Assembly: GCA_021904315.1 (NCBI GenBank)
Contig: CM038919.1
Span: 11,098,001-11,162,000 of the forward strand
Direction of reading: 5' to 3'
Length of the DNA stretch: 64,000 nucleotides
Source of the DNA: Sphagnum magellanicum
Lineage: Eukaryota > Streptophyta > Sphagnopsida > Sphagnales > Sphagnaceae
Within the stretch, counting starts at the first letter, position 1. Each line of letters starts with the position of its first letter. Made by a program: the position numbers and the translations under genes. A model generated the notes under the pieces. That model was not told where the DNA came from, ran no database searches, and was given only the letters and a program-made list of their open reading frames with translations. Of this stretch, positions 1 through 12,374 are shown in pieces.

Positions 1-472
1 CTGAAAATATTCTTTTAGTTGCAATTACTTGGGTATTACTCCAGCATCAAGAGTTACATAACTGTACCTGACAACTCCTGAGAATCTCATCAGCTCCTGT
101 CAAGTCTCCTCCCTGCACAACTCAACTTAGGAATATCTGTGCTATGTGCATTTATGAAGCTAAACTGCTGCGTAGTACTCCCATGCCAGGACCCCGCACA
201 GTTCGTTCCAGCCTGTCAACCAGCAGCAGTTCATTATCAGTCATCTGTGAAAAGCCACTTTCACATTCACAACGGCACCTATGTGTAAGGGGCAAATTCT
301 GTTTGGCATATGCAGATATACCAAAATAAGCTTCCAGAACAATTGCACAGTGAAACATTAGCAGTCTTGCATGCAACCATGTGCAAGACTGCTGTAACCA
401 TATAACTGTGGCTAGTTGCAGTCAGCCCAGACCAATTTCATGGTGTGCAAAACAAAGGAGATAGTGCAGATT
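1..472 (-). other. 3' untranslated region or flank of the EDR4-like gene
   Basis: This stretch follows the stop codon of the minus-strand EDR4-like gene (TGA read at 475-473). Short open frames occur on both strands, but none has a recognisable domain or splice context. It most likely holds the 3' UTR and polyadenylation region. No clear poly(A) signal could be fixed. Confidence 0.5.
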
Positions 473-3400
473 TCATTGTGATGAACCGTGAACTTCAACA
501 TACGTTGGTGCAAGGTGGCCTAGACCCGGGAGCTCAGTGCCAGTTACTGCGTCAAAAAGGCAGCCGTCAATGTCCAAATTATATGACTTGCCAGGGATGC
601 CTGGCAATCCACGCTGCTTCAACAATTCCAAATCTCTAAGGTGCAGCTCCCTTCTATTAACTAAAACACCAGTCTTGCCATTTGAACAGTGCCTTGCCAG
701 TGGGTAGTTCAGGACTTCAATGAAAGGCTGCAAAAACACCATAAGGCCAATGAGTTCTAGAGGGAGAAGAAAGGTCAATAGTAAACTGGATTCAAAAGCA
801 TGATTGCAACTCACTTACAGGGATCATTCCAAGGCACGGTCCATCCATCAAACCCCAGAAACCTGCTCGTACATCATACCTGAAAGTTAAAGGACTCCAC
901 CCATTTAGTGAAAGTACAACTCCTCTTAGAATCACACACTGTACATGACAAGGGAAAAAATTTCAATACTATTTCTTGCAAAGCCCTCAACTTGATAATA
1001 TGCCATCTGATGACCAATGTGAACAACTTCCTTCCTCATAACGGATGTTCACAATAATTTGATATTGTAAGTTCACCATAGTTCATATGCAACACAACTA
1101 CCTCAACTCTCAAACCTAAACATGACTTCTCATTCTGGTCACACAAATGCTTTAAGACAATGTAGTACCAGAAGAGGCACAAACTCATACCAGTAAGAAC
1201 CTGGATGGATTGGTCCAGCAAGATCCTCGGCCTTTTCCACTATTGCATCAGGCACAGCATGACCATTAACAATCACTTTGCGACGGAATTGATTGACATC
1301 CTTAGCTTTTGTTAGCTCCTTCATACTTCTTTTTAGGAAACCCCTGAGACCCTTGACCTCTGGAAGATCAACTGCTCGAGGTGCTGCCGTTGACATGGGT
1401 ATGGAGGCCCTCTCATCATCCTCAGAGTCACTGGTTGACCCCAAATATTTCAGCAATTGCTGCCTATCTTGGTTGCTGCCAAGCCCATCTGTAGCTGCAA
1501 TATCCAAGTCATGATCCACAGTTGACAATGCAGGTGTACATGACACATGAGTTCTAGTATCCTCAAGACTGTCAGCAGACCTGCCTTGGCCTTTCATGGT
1601 TGCCTCAGGTGAGCCCAGGTCCTCTGATGAGCTTGGGGTTGATCGATCAGATGTTGCAGGAGCGGTAAACATATGAGAGAGCTTGGATCCATGTGAACCC
1701 TGTAGTTGCTGTATTCCAGGTGGAAGGGGGAGCACAGAATGTGTCTGAACTTCTCTATCACAGAGACCTGTCTCATGATTTGAATCTGTATCTCTGTTTC
1801 TCCCACTCACTGATAACCCATCTGATACATGAGGGATGAATTGATCAGGCACGGCAGGTGAAAGATTCTCACTGCTTGCAGCTGCTGAATCTTCAGCAGA
1901 TGAGTATGAAGGATACAACAGAAAACGAGAAATCTTCCGGCATGCACCACACCTCAGTTTCTGGTATCCTGTATCACTGTCTGGCATGTTTGGTGGAACT
2001 TGTAAATGCAAACTACAGTGTCGACACACAACACGAAGCTGTTCATTAGGTTCTGGCCATGTAGTGTTGATCCTTAGTCTTTGGTGGTAGATTGATTGGC
2101 CCCAAACAGGTGCCAAGGTATGCCCCCCTCCTTTTTGGTTGTCTTTGTGATACCCTTTGCTTGACCAGGTATAGGATGACTCAGGTGATTCCATAAGTAA
2201 AGGATGCTGAGAATATCCTGCATATTGCCCTTGAAAATGAGGGGGGTAACTCTTATGTACTTGGACCGAGTTTGGCCTTGAGGTTTCAGGTAGTGGTTGA
2301 GGAAAGTCATATGCTGTAGGATATAAAGCTGAGATTTGACCTCCATCTAATACTTGTGTTTCTATGATATCTTTACCATAGGAAGAACCAAACTGATAGG
2401 ATACTGACTGTGACCTACTCTTTAAACCCATGCCTCCACATGGATCAACCTCACCCCACATTGAGGAGTACTTGCTTGTCTCAAAATCCAACAAATCTTG
2501 GCCACCATACATGTTTTGGCTTGAAGGCTCATCTGCATTAAATTGAAAAGCAAGCTTAGCAAGCCGCTGCATACTCAATTTCAAATTGGGTGGGAAAGGG
2601 AGCACTGATTGTGTTGCATGGGGGGTTTTGAGGTTTGCATCAACAGATAGCCCTTTGTGGGGAGTGGAAATCTGATCCTCCTCACTGGTAAAAACCTGCT
2701 GCTCCTGCTCTTGAAAAGAACTATCCTTCACCACTCTCACCTCTTTTGAATCAAATTGCCTGATTGTTGGAATTTCTCGGTGCCCAACATCACACCTCAA
2801 GGAAACATCAGATAATCTGCCCACAATTGTCTCCTCTGAACATGAACTGTCGTCAGTTGGTGACCCCTTCTGTTCTCTAGGACGATTGAATGGCAGATCT
2901 TCAGAAAGAAACTTGGCACTGGAATCCAAAACCTTTTCTTCATGTGCCTTTCTAGTACCATTCGTCAGTTTCCAATGTCCAACACAATCAACAAGCACTG
3001 GGTCCTTTTCAGAAGATCTCTCATTGGTCCCTTCTACCTGTGGACTGAGAGGCCATTGCACAGGTTCTTGATGCAGTGAACTATTTGGCAGAGGAGCAGC
3101 TGCATCTGGTTTCTGCCCTCTTTTGGAAAGGGAGGCAGATTCCAACATCATCATCCCCATCCTTCCAGCAGCTCCTCCAAACTGCACCTGTGATCGAAGA
3201 GGGGAAACCCCATGTCCAGAATACTCATTATCCAAAATCTTTCCTCCTGTAGTAGCAGTTTCTTGTGATGAGACAGTAGCAGCAGAGGTGGTGGTGGTGG
3301 CGGTGGTGGTGGTCGCGTTGTACTGGTCTTCTTCAGTAGCAGTAGTACTAGTAGTAGTTATATGTTTGTTTGTTCTGTCAACATCTATGCGCTTCACTTC

Positions 3401-3805
3401 TGTTGCTCCATCATGTTCCATCCCTATTGTTGGAGATGATACTGGACTCTTGCGGTTCTTGCGGGGGCGTCCAACAGGAGGTGCAGCAGCAGCAGCAGCA
3501 GCAGCAGCAGTACTCTTTGCTACAGAATCATCATCATCATCAGGCACTAAAGCTGAATAAGATTCAATGACATGCCTTATTCAAGAAGACCAAGGGCATC
3601 AAAGATTTCGTGCTGAAAAACCTAGCTACTGGCATAGGGGAGGGAGGGAGGGACAAACAAACAAACAAACATAGATAGATAGCTTACCTTGCAGAATGGC
3701 GGAGCAGCTTCCACATCTGTATAGCAGAGGAGTCCCAGATGGAGGTTGTTGTAGAAGCGAGTGGCATTTTGGACACTCCGCGACACTGCAACGGCCGGTG
3801 TCCAT
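473..3805 (-). CDS. EDR4-like: EDR4-like zinc-ribbon protein, 4 coding exons, 931 aa
   Basis: Coding exons on the minus strand are 3805-3688, 3552-1191, 879-819 and 727-473. All three introns are GT-AG, and the joined frame is 931 codons plus TGA. The ATG at 3805 is the first methionine in frame. Residues 11-34 form a zinc ribbon (C11, C14, C31, C34) ending CGSCSAILQ. A second ribbon lies at about 538-577 (C549, C552, C574, C577; CRHC ... CGAC) and matches the plant zinc_ribbon_12/DUF3133 signature. The C-terminus (about 815-931, GSYWYDVRAGFWGLMDGPC then PPFIEVLNYP) is the conserved tail of the EDR4 family. The middle is Ser/Thr/Gln-rich and probably disordered, with poly-Asp, poly-Ala and Thr-rich runs near residues 44-130. 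Arabidopsis EDR4 is a negative regulator of powdery-mildew resistance that works with EDR1 and clathrin heavy chain; the same role here is inferred. It could equally be one of the other uncharacterised family paralogues. Confidence 0.93.
3482..3510 (-). repeat. GCA/TGC trinucleotide microsatellite coding for poly-Ala
   Basis: An uninterrupted GCA run on the plus strand is read as alanine codons in the EDR4-like protein, just after the poly-Asp stretch (GAT codons at about 3529-3543). Further trinucleotide-rich stretches at 3274-3360 encode Thr/Ala-rich sequence. These tracts are likely to vary in length between individuals. Confidence 0.85.
3640..3682. repeat. simple repeats in intron 1 of the EDR4-like gene
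   Basis: Consecutive GGGA, CAAA and TAGA tetranucleotide runs occupy the middle of the 135-bp first intron (3687-3553), directly after the donor site. They are ordinary microsatellite sequence. Confidence 0.8.
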
Positions 3806-4170
3806 TGCAGTCACAACAGTCCTCACAATAGTGGAAAAGCTCTGAAAAGCAGCACTACTGCTGCAGTCAGATCAGGACCGTTCTCGATTGCTTCACTGCA
3901 CAGCACGGCAGCAACCGATTGCTAAGCAAACAGGAAGCCACAAAGACAGAGGAGGAAAAAAAAAAGAAAAACGGAGAAAAACCTCCACACACTCCGGAGC
4001 AAGCAACAGCCTCCATCTATCAGAAACCTGAAAAAGAAAAAAATATCCACAAAACAAACAAACCACAGCAAAATACACACACACTCACGTACTTCCAGGG
4101 ATTCGGCGACCGAGTGGTCTTTGGAATCGTGATACGTTGCTGCTGCTGCTTCTTCTGATCAATTCCGCAC
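3806..4170 (-). promoter_or_regulatory. 5' UTR of the EDR4-like gene with a possible 65-bp intron
   Basis: This region precedes the ATG at 3805. A plausible GT-AG intron runs from 4092 to 4028 on the minus strand: donor GTACGTGAG, then a pyrimidine-rich stretch (TTTTTTTCTTTTTCAG) before the acceptor. Removing it would shorten the leader without touching the coding frame. No in-frame upstream ATG extends the protein. The transcription start cannot be fixed from sequence. Confidence 0.45.
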
Positions 4171-4447
4171 AAATTTTGCAAAACAAACTGGTGGAAGATG
4201 ATCAGGAGATTTCAATCGTGGCTTCGATCAGCCAAGCGATGAACTTCTAATGCGGATCTAACAAATTTCTTCGCCAGAAATCGTTTCAGCGGATTGCAGG
4301 GAGGAGTAGATGGAGCGCGTCCGTGCGTGTGGAGGACTCCAATGGAGAGCAAACTTCTTGGGCAGAATCATCTGCGGAATGTCGCGTTTTGGTAGTTACG
4401 CATTCCACCAAAAATGTCGCGACCGCGTGGTGTTGTTCACACTCTGA

Positions 4448-4790
4448 GGCCCGCTTTACACTAGGAGTCAAGGCCAATGTTCAACTCAAATCAAGCATTC
4501 CTATTGGCGCAAAAGTTGAAATCAGCCCCAAGGGCTTCACACTTGGGATCAAGGCTGAAATAGAAAAAATCTTTTCAATCTGGCCCAAGCTACTAACAAA
4601 TGCTGAACTTTAGGCCTTGTATTGGCCTCAAGGCTGAAAAAAGGATACCATCGAATTTGGGAAGTCAATTTGGAACCCTTGGGGCCAATGTTCCAGCATT
4701 TATTAGTAACTTGGGGCCAAACAACAACCCAAAACTGCTCAAAGTTGGCCTCAAGTTGTTTGGGGCCTGACCCCTAGTGTAAAGCGGGCC
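4448..4790. mobile_element. PIF/Tourist-like MITE, 343 bp
   Basis: The ends are inverted copies of GGCCCGCTTTACACTAGG (4448-4465 and the complement at 4773-4790). Flanks are TGA on the left and TAA on the right, consistent with a 3-bp TWA-type target duplication carrying one change. There is no coding capacity. Internal sequence repeats GGCC-, CAAGGCT- and TTGGGGCC-like words in both orientations. The flanks themselves (GTTCACACTCTGA versus the complement of TAAGTCTGAACAC) are also partly inverted, so the true terminal repeat could be longer. It sits about 0.6 kb upstream of the EDR4-like start codon. Confidence 0.7.
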
Positions 4791-4793
4791 TAA

Positions 4794-7700
4794 GTCTGAA
4801 CACGGTGTTCCTTTCCTGAAACCCAACCCATTTCGCTTGTGTAGGTACTAAGTAGTTACCAGTATTGATTAGGCGGGTACCAAGTTGGAACCCGGCATAT
4901 AGTCTACTAGTATCTAAGAATCGATCAGACTGGTATGACTTCAGGCCATACCAGCATCATATCAGTACTTTCAGTCTTGCCCAGTAGGTACTTCAGGTAA
5001 TACTAAATACCAAATTAATACCAAGGTAATCTATGTCTCAATACCATGTGTATTACCTGCTACATACGGCTAGCCAAAGTTCAGCCTTGGACCAGGCTGG
5101 TAGGAAATCTTTTTAAAAGACCCAGTACCAGTTCCAGGCTGGTGTGAATTTTTTTCAAAATATTTGATACTAGCATCAGGTGGTATGTTCAAAAGTTGAT
5201 ACCTACGCAACACTGGTACTTACCTGGCGCTTACAGCATTTCCACTTATACCCCCTTGGCCCCTATTTGGTCCTCTATCAGCGTTTACCACATCCAAAAA
5301 AGATGTTAATAATTATTCGTCCATTCCCACCGGGAAGCAAGAAAATGTGGACACTATAATGTGATAGACTATTTAAAATGTAGCCACCTCATACTAGTCA
5401 TTATAGTTGACGAATCAAAATAGTTGTTTCCTTTTCCTGGCAGGTGGAGTGCACTGTACCCTCAACATGTTTACATCACCAAAGTGAGTATCACAGTTAC
5501 TTCAAGGCTTTAATATTCCATCTAAATTAATAGTGCGACTGGGCCATTTTACTGCTGTAGGTGGATATGCTAGTCAAGGTTATGAACGTCTGCACCAGTG
5601 AATTTGGCCCATACAATATATGTTGGATGAAGTATCTCCACCCACAGCAGTGAAATGCCCCATAAAATAAATTTTTAATGAAGTAAATCCAGAACCAAAT
5701 ACAGCGAAACTCAGTTTGGGCCTCTAAAGTTACCCATGATACAGTGTCCTCCAAAAAGATAATCCACTACAAGAAAATGAGTGTTTTTGATTGGCCAACC
5801 ATATGATCAGCCCAATTGATTACATTTAAGTTGTTTCTCACTTTATATTGTCCACTTTTTTCATGTTTATGAGTGAGGATGAGGGAACAATTGACACTGT
5901 ATGTTGGATATGGTACAACCTGTTTATTTTATTAGTGAAATTTTTCTAGAAAGAAAATTTTTAAATATTTTTTTTGAAAATGAAGTGATTTTGAAGGTTT
6001 TCAGTTGCTAGAAATGAAAATATGCATATAATAAAAAATGCCAGATTCATAAATTTGGTTTTTATGGTAGCCAAATATATGAAAGGATGATTAAAGATTT
6101 GTATTTCATTTGTGACCTCTAGCTAGATTTGGCTAAATCTTCATGGGGGGCAATTGCCACTTTTTTTACATCTTCCTATTTATGATTGCCACTTTGGTTG
6201 CATACTCAAATTCCTGATGTGATAGCTTAAACCATCGTTGGGTGTATATATGGTTTTAGACATACCCTTTGTGTAAGAGTAAATGAAATTTTGGAACTTA
6301 TTTACACCCTGTTTACACAGTAAAAAAATTCATCCACATCCATTTGTGTAATTATAAAACCATGAAAATTATTTTAAGCCATGTAAAATGGTGTAAATGT
6401 AAATGATTTACACTTATTCATCCACTGTAGTGGAGGCATACAAGAAGCAAATAGGTAGTTTTTTTTTCAAAAATCCAGTGGGGGAAGAAAAAAAGAGTAG
6501 AGGGGGAAAATTAAATATATAATTGAGTGAAATGTGCATGAGTTAATAACAAATAATGAGGTGGGAAGAGGGCAGGGTGGAAGAAAAAATGATGATGAAC
6601 TAAGCTAAGAATGAAATTTTTAATAAGAAAATGAAGTGGGGCAAAATGCCATCAAGAATGTTCACTCAAAATATTTCCCAATAGCATCACATTTTGTCCT
6701 TTATCCTTTGCTCAAAAGTGTGGACTTGAGCTAAAGCCAAAGTTTTCCAAAGCACCATAACTACTGATAATAAACTTCTACTTTGGAAAGCATTAAAATA
6801 TTGAAGGTTTTTTGGTAAATTCAATCAAATTGGTCTATTGCAAATGAACATTGGGCTTTGGGATGCACCTACATCGGGATGCACCACAACTAATAAACAT
6901 GGATGGCAAATAGATATCCCTAGTCATTAAGGGTATAAAATATATACACTTATCCTGCTAAAAACACTTACATGACAGGCCAGGGTAAATGCCAACAAAT
7001 TGTAAATGCCAATACACTCCCTTTCGCCTATGAACATAGAGGAGAAATGCACGTGGTTAGACCATCTCCAGCGTCTCACTGGAAAATGGGCTGCACACCT
7101 CTTTTCGATGAAGCAATCCACCAAAGCGGTGTAAAAACGGGTATCGGTACACCAAATTAGTGCAGGATAGGGGGGTTTCTGAAGACACAGGATAACAAAA
7201 TAAGACCGCTGCTTGTTGGGTATTTGCATTTATTATTCACACACTTGCTGCTACTGATTGGCTGGTCACACTAATTAACCCACGCGTGATGTTCACATGA
7301 TTCCTCAGTGTTTAAACTTTTGGAATTTACTGTTTATGTTTATGGGTGCGGAGGGAAAAACTTTTAACACAAAATTTGGATGTGAAAACGTTGCGTGCTA
7401 GCTTAGCCGGAACCTTGCAGGCCTGGCAATTGGTTGGCGAACAGTTAACCAGCCAACACTGCCATGATAAAACATTCCTTGTTTACCTGAAGGGCCAGAG
7501 TGAACCAGCACCTACCAACGCACCAGTTGGCCACTCTGTACATTGGAGTGGGTTGCATATTTTCATCCAGCTTCAATCAGTCAACTATTCTTGGTTTTTG
7601 ACCTATAAGTTTTGTTTTGGGGCTGTTTTTTTGCCTCAACACTGACTTTCAGACTACCCTCCGACCTAGTTACCCTACTGACCACCTATCTTATTGACTT

Positions 7701-8209
7701 AGCTACCCTACTCATCTACATCTTGACCCTACTTACCAATTGTGTGTAACTAGACAGAAAGTCATTCTGATAATGTGAACACAACGAGTTTTTAGGGTTT
7801 ATTTTTTTGTTTGTTTGCTCTCAGTGGCTGTCAACTTTTTACATGTTGACGGCGAGAATGATTTTGTCATTGTTGCAAGGAACGCATGGGTAGGAAGTTT
7901 TATTTGTTTGTGTGTTATGGAAAACAAATCTGCACCGAACTATGGGTGATGGAAGGAGTTACAATATTGAATGGAAGTTTGGGTAATTGATAGTGGAAGG
8001 TAAGATAAGAGGCATAATGAAGGAATGATGCAAGTAGGTTTTTTTGGTATGAGTTTTTCTTCTTGCTAACAGTTTTTGGAAAGATAGGAGGATGGATTAC
8101 TAGGCTAATAGTTGTTGAATTCCATTACACTAGTGACTTAGCAAAGTAAGCAAGTTGTTCTTAGAAAGGATAGATAATATGAGGGGTTGATGCTGAGGTA
8201 TGACGAAAA
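4794..8209. other. intergenic DNA, no gene recognised
   Basis: About 3.4 kb without a supportable gene. From 4840 to 5230 the words GGTAC, TACCAG and CTGGTA recur at irregular spacing, suggesting an eroded repeat. A foldback lies at 5541-5661. At 6950-7170 weak inverted ends (TATCCTGC ... GCAGGATA) enclose a higher-GC segment that may be another MITE. The rest is AT-rich and unassigned. Confidence 0.5.
5541..5661. repeat. foldback repeat with about 30-bp imperfect arms
   Basis: GGGCCATTTTACTGCTGTAG starting at 5541 is the inverted partner of 5632-5661 (CTCCACCCACAGCAGTGAAA core), with a spacer of about 60 bp. It looks like a small MITE or a relic of one. No clear target duplication was found. 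Confidence 0.55.
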
Positions 8210-8627
8210 CAAGTATGTGGCACGCCACCTACACACAAGGAAATTGGGGCAATTCTTGACTTTTAGTGGTCGGAAATCAAATTGTCAATTTGACTCCCGG
8301 CTCTTTCTTTTAGCCATAACTTATTTTTTAAGTGTTAAAATGGGTCATGCAAACCCATTTTAGACATCTAAATTCTAAGAGCTTTTCAATAATATAAAGA
8401 ACTTCTCAATCCAATGAGTTTTGACCGCTGTAATCGCTCTCTGAAAATTCGAGAGTCCATTGGGACTCTAACTCCCAAAATGAAAATTCATTTGGGAATG
8501 TGGGGTTTATTCCCTCACACTCTTTTGCACTCCTGGGAACATGAAATGTGACTCATGGGCTTCATTCTTGGTCCACACCTTTGCAAGCCCTTGCCTCGGT
8601 CGTGAGCCCAAGGCTAAGGTTGCGACA
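8210..8627 (-). mobile_element. truncated LTR, same family as the solo LTR at 8987-9962
   Basis: From about 8240 to 8627 the sequence parallels 9530-9962 of the neighbouring solo LTR: the AATTTGACTCCCG block, the GCCATAACTT block, the TTTTAGACATCTA block and the shared terminus GGTTGCGACA. The other end of the LTR is absent. It is an older, more diverged partial copy. The left limit is approximate. Confidence 0.7.
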
Positions 8628-8986
8628 TTACTTGGTTCATTGTCAATGAACAACGTTTAGTCTTTTATCCCATATGGTAGCCCTCAACATGCAAAGTACA
8701 CACAATTCAAATCCTTTTAAAATAATAATATATTCTTGTAGTGAATTGACCCAAGGTCTTGATGCATTGTCCATGTCCCCAAATAAATAAAAATTGATCA
8801 ACAAATGCTTGTAATGTCAACAAAGGAAGAACTTGCATCACATCTTCAAATCACAATTAAAAAAATTTTGACCGCTCAAAAAAAAGAATGTTGCACTCTA
8901 ATTCTTGATTTTAATTTGTTAACGTCAATATTGTTCCTCTTCACACAATGATTACCTTGTAAAACAACACATTGTGAGAAGTAACA

Positions 8987-9962
8987 TGACACACTCCCAA
9001 CTCCTTAAAGGACCCAAATGTGGGTCCAAATGGAACACAACGGAAGAGGGAAGAGTCAGGGCACGCTCCCTAGCTCACAACACTTTGAGGGGTAGAGGGG
9101 CGTGTTGGAGCTCCGGGATGGGACTAGGAAGAGTTGATAAGCTTCACTCACTCACACGGGCCTACACACAACCCACACAAAGTGGTTAGTGCATAGTTGG
9201 AGCACCCTTGGTGCTAGGATGAGCCACGGGCAACATGGACACACAAGACTCACCACGGCCCGGACTTGGGGGAAGCCACCACCTTCCCCCTTATAGTATA
9301 CTCTGTGGCTGGCCACGGAGCCTACATCCAAATGGCTTTTCTCTCCCGGGACTCTCGAGTGGGAATCCCAAAATCCCGCCAGCTGGGACTCCCGCGACTT
9401 TGGAGCCCCATAACTTTGCGAGTAGACCTTTGATTGAGGTGCGATCTCAAGCAAAGTTGTAGCTATCGTCGAGAGCTTCCCAATAGTATGTCACACGTCA
9501 TCTGCAGACAGATAAATCGAGTCGATTCCTAACTTTTTCTGGTCGAGAGTCAAATTGGCAGTTTGACTCCCGCCCCTTCTTTTGGCCATAACTTGTGTTT
9601 CAGATGTCTAAATGAGCAATGTGAGCCCATTTTAGACATCTACGTTTCAAGAGCTTTCCAATCATATAGAGAATGCCACAAGCCATTGAGTTTTGACCCT
9701 TCAAATCGCTCTCTAAAATTTCAGAAGTCCACCGGGACTCCATCTCCCAAAGTGGGAGTTGCCTTGGGAGTGTGAGCGTTCACTCCCTCACACTCCCTCA
9801 CACTTTCTTACACTCCCGGGAGTATGTGATGTGACTCCCCGGCTTCCTCTTGGCCCGCAACCTTGCAATGCCTTTACCTTGACTCCTGGGCTTCCTTCCT
9901 CTTGGCCCGCAACCTTGCAACCCCTTTGCCTTGGTCGCGAGCCCAAAGCTAAGGTTGCGACA
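8987..9962 (-). mobile_element. solo LTR, 976 bp, with TAACA target duplication
   Basis: Read on the minus strand the element begins TGTCGCAACC and ends GTGTGTCA, so it has TG...CA ends. It is flanked on both sides by the 5-bp repeat TAACA (8982-8986 and 9963-9967), the mark of retroviral-type integration. No internal coding region is present, so this is a solo LTR left by LTR-LTR recombination. A second copy is at 24468-25288 in the opposite orientation. The superfamily cannot be told from the LTR alone. Short frames inside it are not genes. Confidence 0.88.
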
Positions 9963-9967
9963 TAACA

Positions 9968-12036
9968 CATCACACCATTCACATTGAAAATTAACAATTT
10001 TTTTGGTGTAAAAAGATATGATTGAAAATGTTTATGCGAACCTTAAATGGATGAAGATGGACATAAATAAATAACCTACAAAAATCAAAAGATGTTAGTC
10101 CAACTAAAAATTTATAAGAATTGGATTGACATCCAGAATATGGTTCAAGATAATCTTCAATGTTGGCCTTGAACATTCGTAAACTAAGAACTAGGAAAAT
10201 TCAATAATCACATGGATTCAAAACACTCCAAATATTACTTGGTGGTCACTAAGTAAATTCAAGTCTAGAGAGTTAAAATTATGACAAAAAACACTAGGTG
10301 GCCATTAGATGGTTGCATAGAGTTATGAAATTTAACTTAGTGGCCACCAAGTCAAAAGTATTCCTTGAAAACAAAGGTTAAATGCAACATTTGCAATAAT
10401 ACAATTAAAGTTTTAAATTTGAAAAGAAATATTTCAAATATTCAACTAAAGAAATTAGGATGAACAATTAATAAAATGTTTTTTTGTTTCAATTTCAATT
10501 TCACATTGTTACAAAATGAAGGTTTATAGCCACTACTTCATTTCACAAATAACATTTTGTATTATCTAAGATCACCATGTTTAATACATTTTTTCCTACC
10601 CAAGGGATTGTGCTATACAAATGAAGAAACACCATATTCGGAGACATGAAAAGATTCCAAGGGAGAATGGTCCCCAACAAATAATGGTCATCCCCATGAG
10701 CATTGTCAAAAGACTCCAAAAAGATGGCACTAAATGGCTTATTAAACAAACTTTTGTATGGTGTATAATTCACAAGCAACATGTTGCCAATGTGAATGTA
10801 AAAATACATAGAAAAAAAATGTTAAGGTTCTTATGAAAAATAGGCTCATTAGGTTTATCCGACAAGAAATGCGCATTTTGCATGCAAAATTCTTAATTAA
10901 ACACTCTTGAAGCATTGTCAAAAGACTCCAAAAAGATGGCACTAAATGGCTTATTGAACAAACTTTTGTATGGTGTATAATTCACGAGCAACATGTTGCC
11001 AATGTGAATGTAAAAATACATAGAAAAAAAATGTTAAGGTTCTTATGAAAAATAGGCTCATTAGGTTTATCCGACAAGAAATGCGCATTTTGCATGCAAA
11101 ATTCTTAATTAAACACTCTTGAAGGATCAATGAAGATTTCTCTTTCATGCCAGATTTGATCCAAATAATTATAAATGTTGTGAAGCTAGGTTATGAACCA
11201 AATATACAAATGGAATTGCACTACACATCTTTTTAGGAGTTCTTTTAATCTAGGCTTGAAAATAATGGTGCAAAATGGAACTCTTCAATATCCACCCTTA
11301 TTGAAGCATGTGGCAACAAAAACTCTAGATTTAAATAAAAAATAACATGCAATAGAAGCAAATGGGGCACTAGGGAGTTGATTCCTAGAATAAATGCCAT
11401 CTCATGCAACTTTTCTTCACCGAAGGACCATGAATTTAGTGACTCCACTTCTTCCGCCACTCTAGGAAACAACGCACTAATTACCTAAAAAAATAAACAT
11501 AGAGGAGTTAAGAAACTACAAATTGAAGTAGAAAATCGTTTAAGGCAAAAAAGAAAAGGAAAATTTTCAACTATTTATTTCGGATATCGATTGATTTCTA
11601 TAGAAATTGGTGTTACGTGCCATGGTGCATTTTTCAAACGTCTGAAATTTGACATCGTTTTTTGTGAGACTTCTAATGGTACCAAAGGGATAGTCTTCCA
11701 CAAAGGTGGGAACATTAATTTTAGAGTAATGAAATGACTTTAAGTACGGAAAAAAATCCGCAAGAGATAATTATCCTTTTTTTTCACATCCTTGTAAGAT
11801 TCAACAAAAATGACATTACAAGGTGGATTCTAGCAAGTTTTGTAAGCCATATCATCTACTAACAATGCATTTCCAAGGTGAGTATTAGGATAATACCTAA
11901 GGAAAAAATCAGAAAGGTTTTTATGATAAATAATTTTGTTTAAAGTGGGAAGTTCAAAGCATTTATTGTCCCTTTTGTAAGGGAATTGCATATAATGCTT
12001 ATTAATTTTGCACAAATCTTGACTAACAATCCTTTG
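9968..12036. other. intergenic AT-rich DNA, no gene recognised
   Basis: Apart from the 212-bp tandem duplication listed separately, this 2-kb stretch holds only short frames without domains. Between 10225 and 10360 the words CTTGGTGGTCACTAAG, AGGTGGCCATTAGATGG and AGTGGCCACCAAGT appear. These are the same palindromic motif that forms arrays at 14.5 and 16.0-16.6 kb. Confidence 0.5.
10701..11124. repeat. 212-bp direct tandem duplication, about 99% identical
   Basis: Copy 1 is 10701-10912 and copy 2 is 10913-11124. By eye only two substitutions separate them: ATTAAACAAAC versus ATTGAACAAAC, and TTCACAAGCAAC versus TTCACGAGCAAC. Neighbouring sequence is unique, so this is a local and recent duplication. 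Confidence 0.92.
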
Positions 12037-12169
12037 CACTACTAGAAATTTTGTCTTTTGCAACTTGTCTTATGCAACTAAAAAATCTCACATGCAACTA
12101 TTTTGGAGTTGCATGCGACATTTTTTAGTTGCATAAGACAAGTTGCAAAAGACAAAATTTCTAGTAGTG
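12037..12169. mobile_element. CACTA-type palindromic MITE, 133 bp
   Basis: It begins CACTACTAGAAATTTTGTC and ends with the inverted equivalent ...CTAGTAGTG. Nearly the whole length folds into one hairpin, with arms containing TTTTGCAACTTGTCTTATGC. It is flanked by the 3-bp duplication TTG (12034-12036 and 12170-12172). The CACTA termini and 3-bp target duplication assign it to the CACTA/En-Spm superfamily. It is non-autonomous with no coding capacity. Confidence 0.88.
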
Positions 12170-12374
12170 TTGAAGATCGATTTCAATATTCATTTTTTTC
12201 ACTACTTTTTTCGAATAGGTATTCATCTTGTAAAGCCAAGTTAAAGTCCATACGTATATAGTATGTTATTTTATACATTTCATGAGGAATTCCTTGAGAC
12301 CTAACCTCGAAATAACCATCTTGTTTAGTATGGGTGATAACAAACATATATGGTATACACTTCTTAATTCAAAC

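Noticed and set aside
3123-3560. Plus-strand 145-residue frame opposite the EDR4-like gene
   Set aside because: It is the mirror of the triplet-repeat-rich exon 2; the minus strand has spliced zinc ribbons and family motifs.
9152-9997. Several Pro/Ser-rich frames on both strands at 9.1-10.0 kb
   Set aside because: They lie inside the solo LTR, which explains the higher G+C and open frames.
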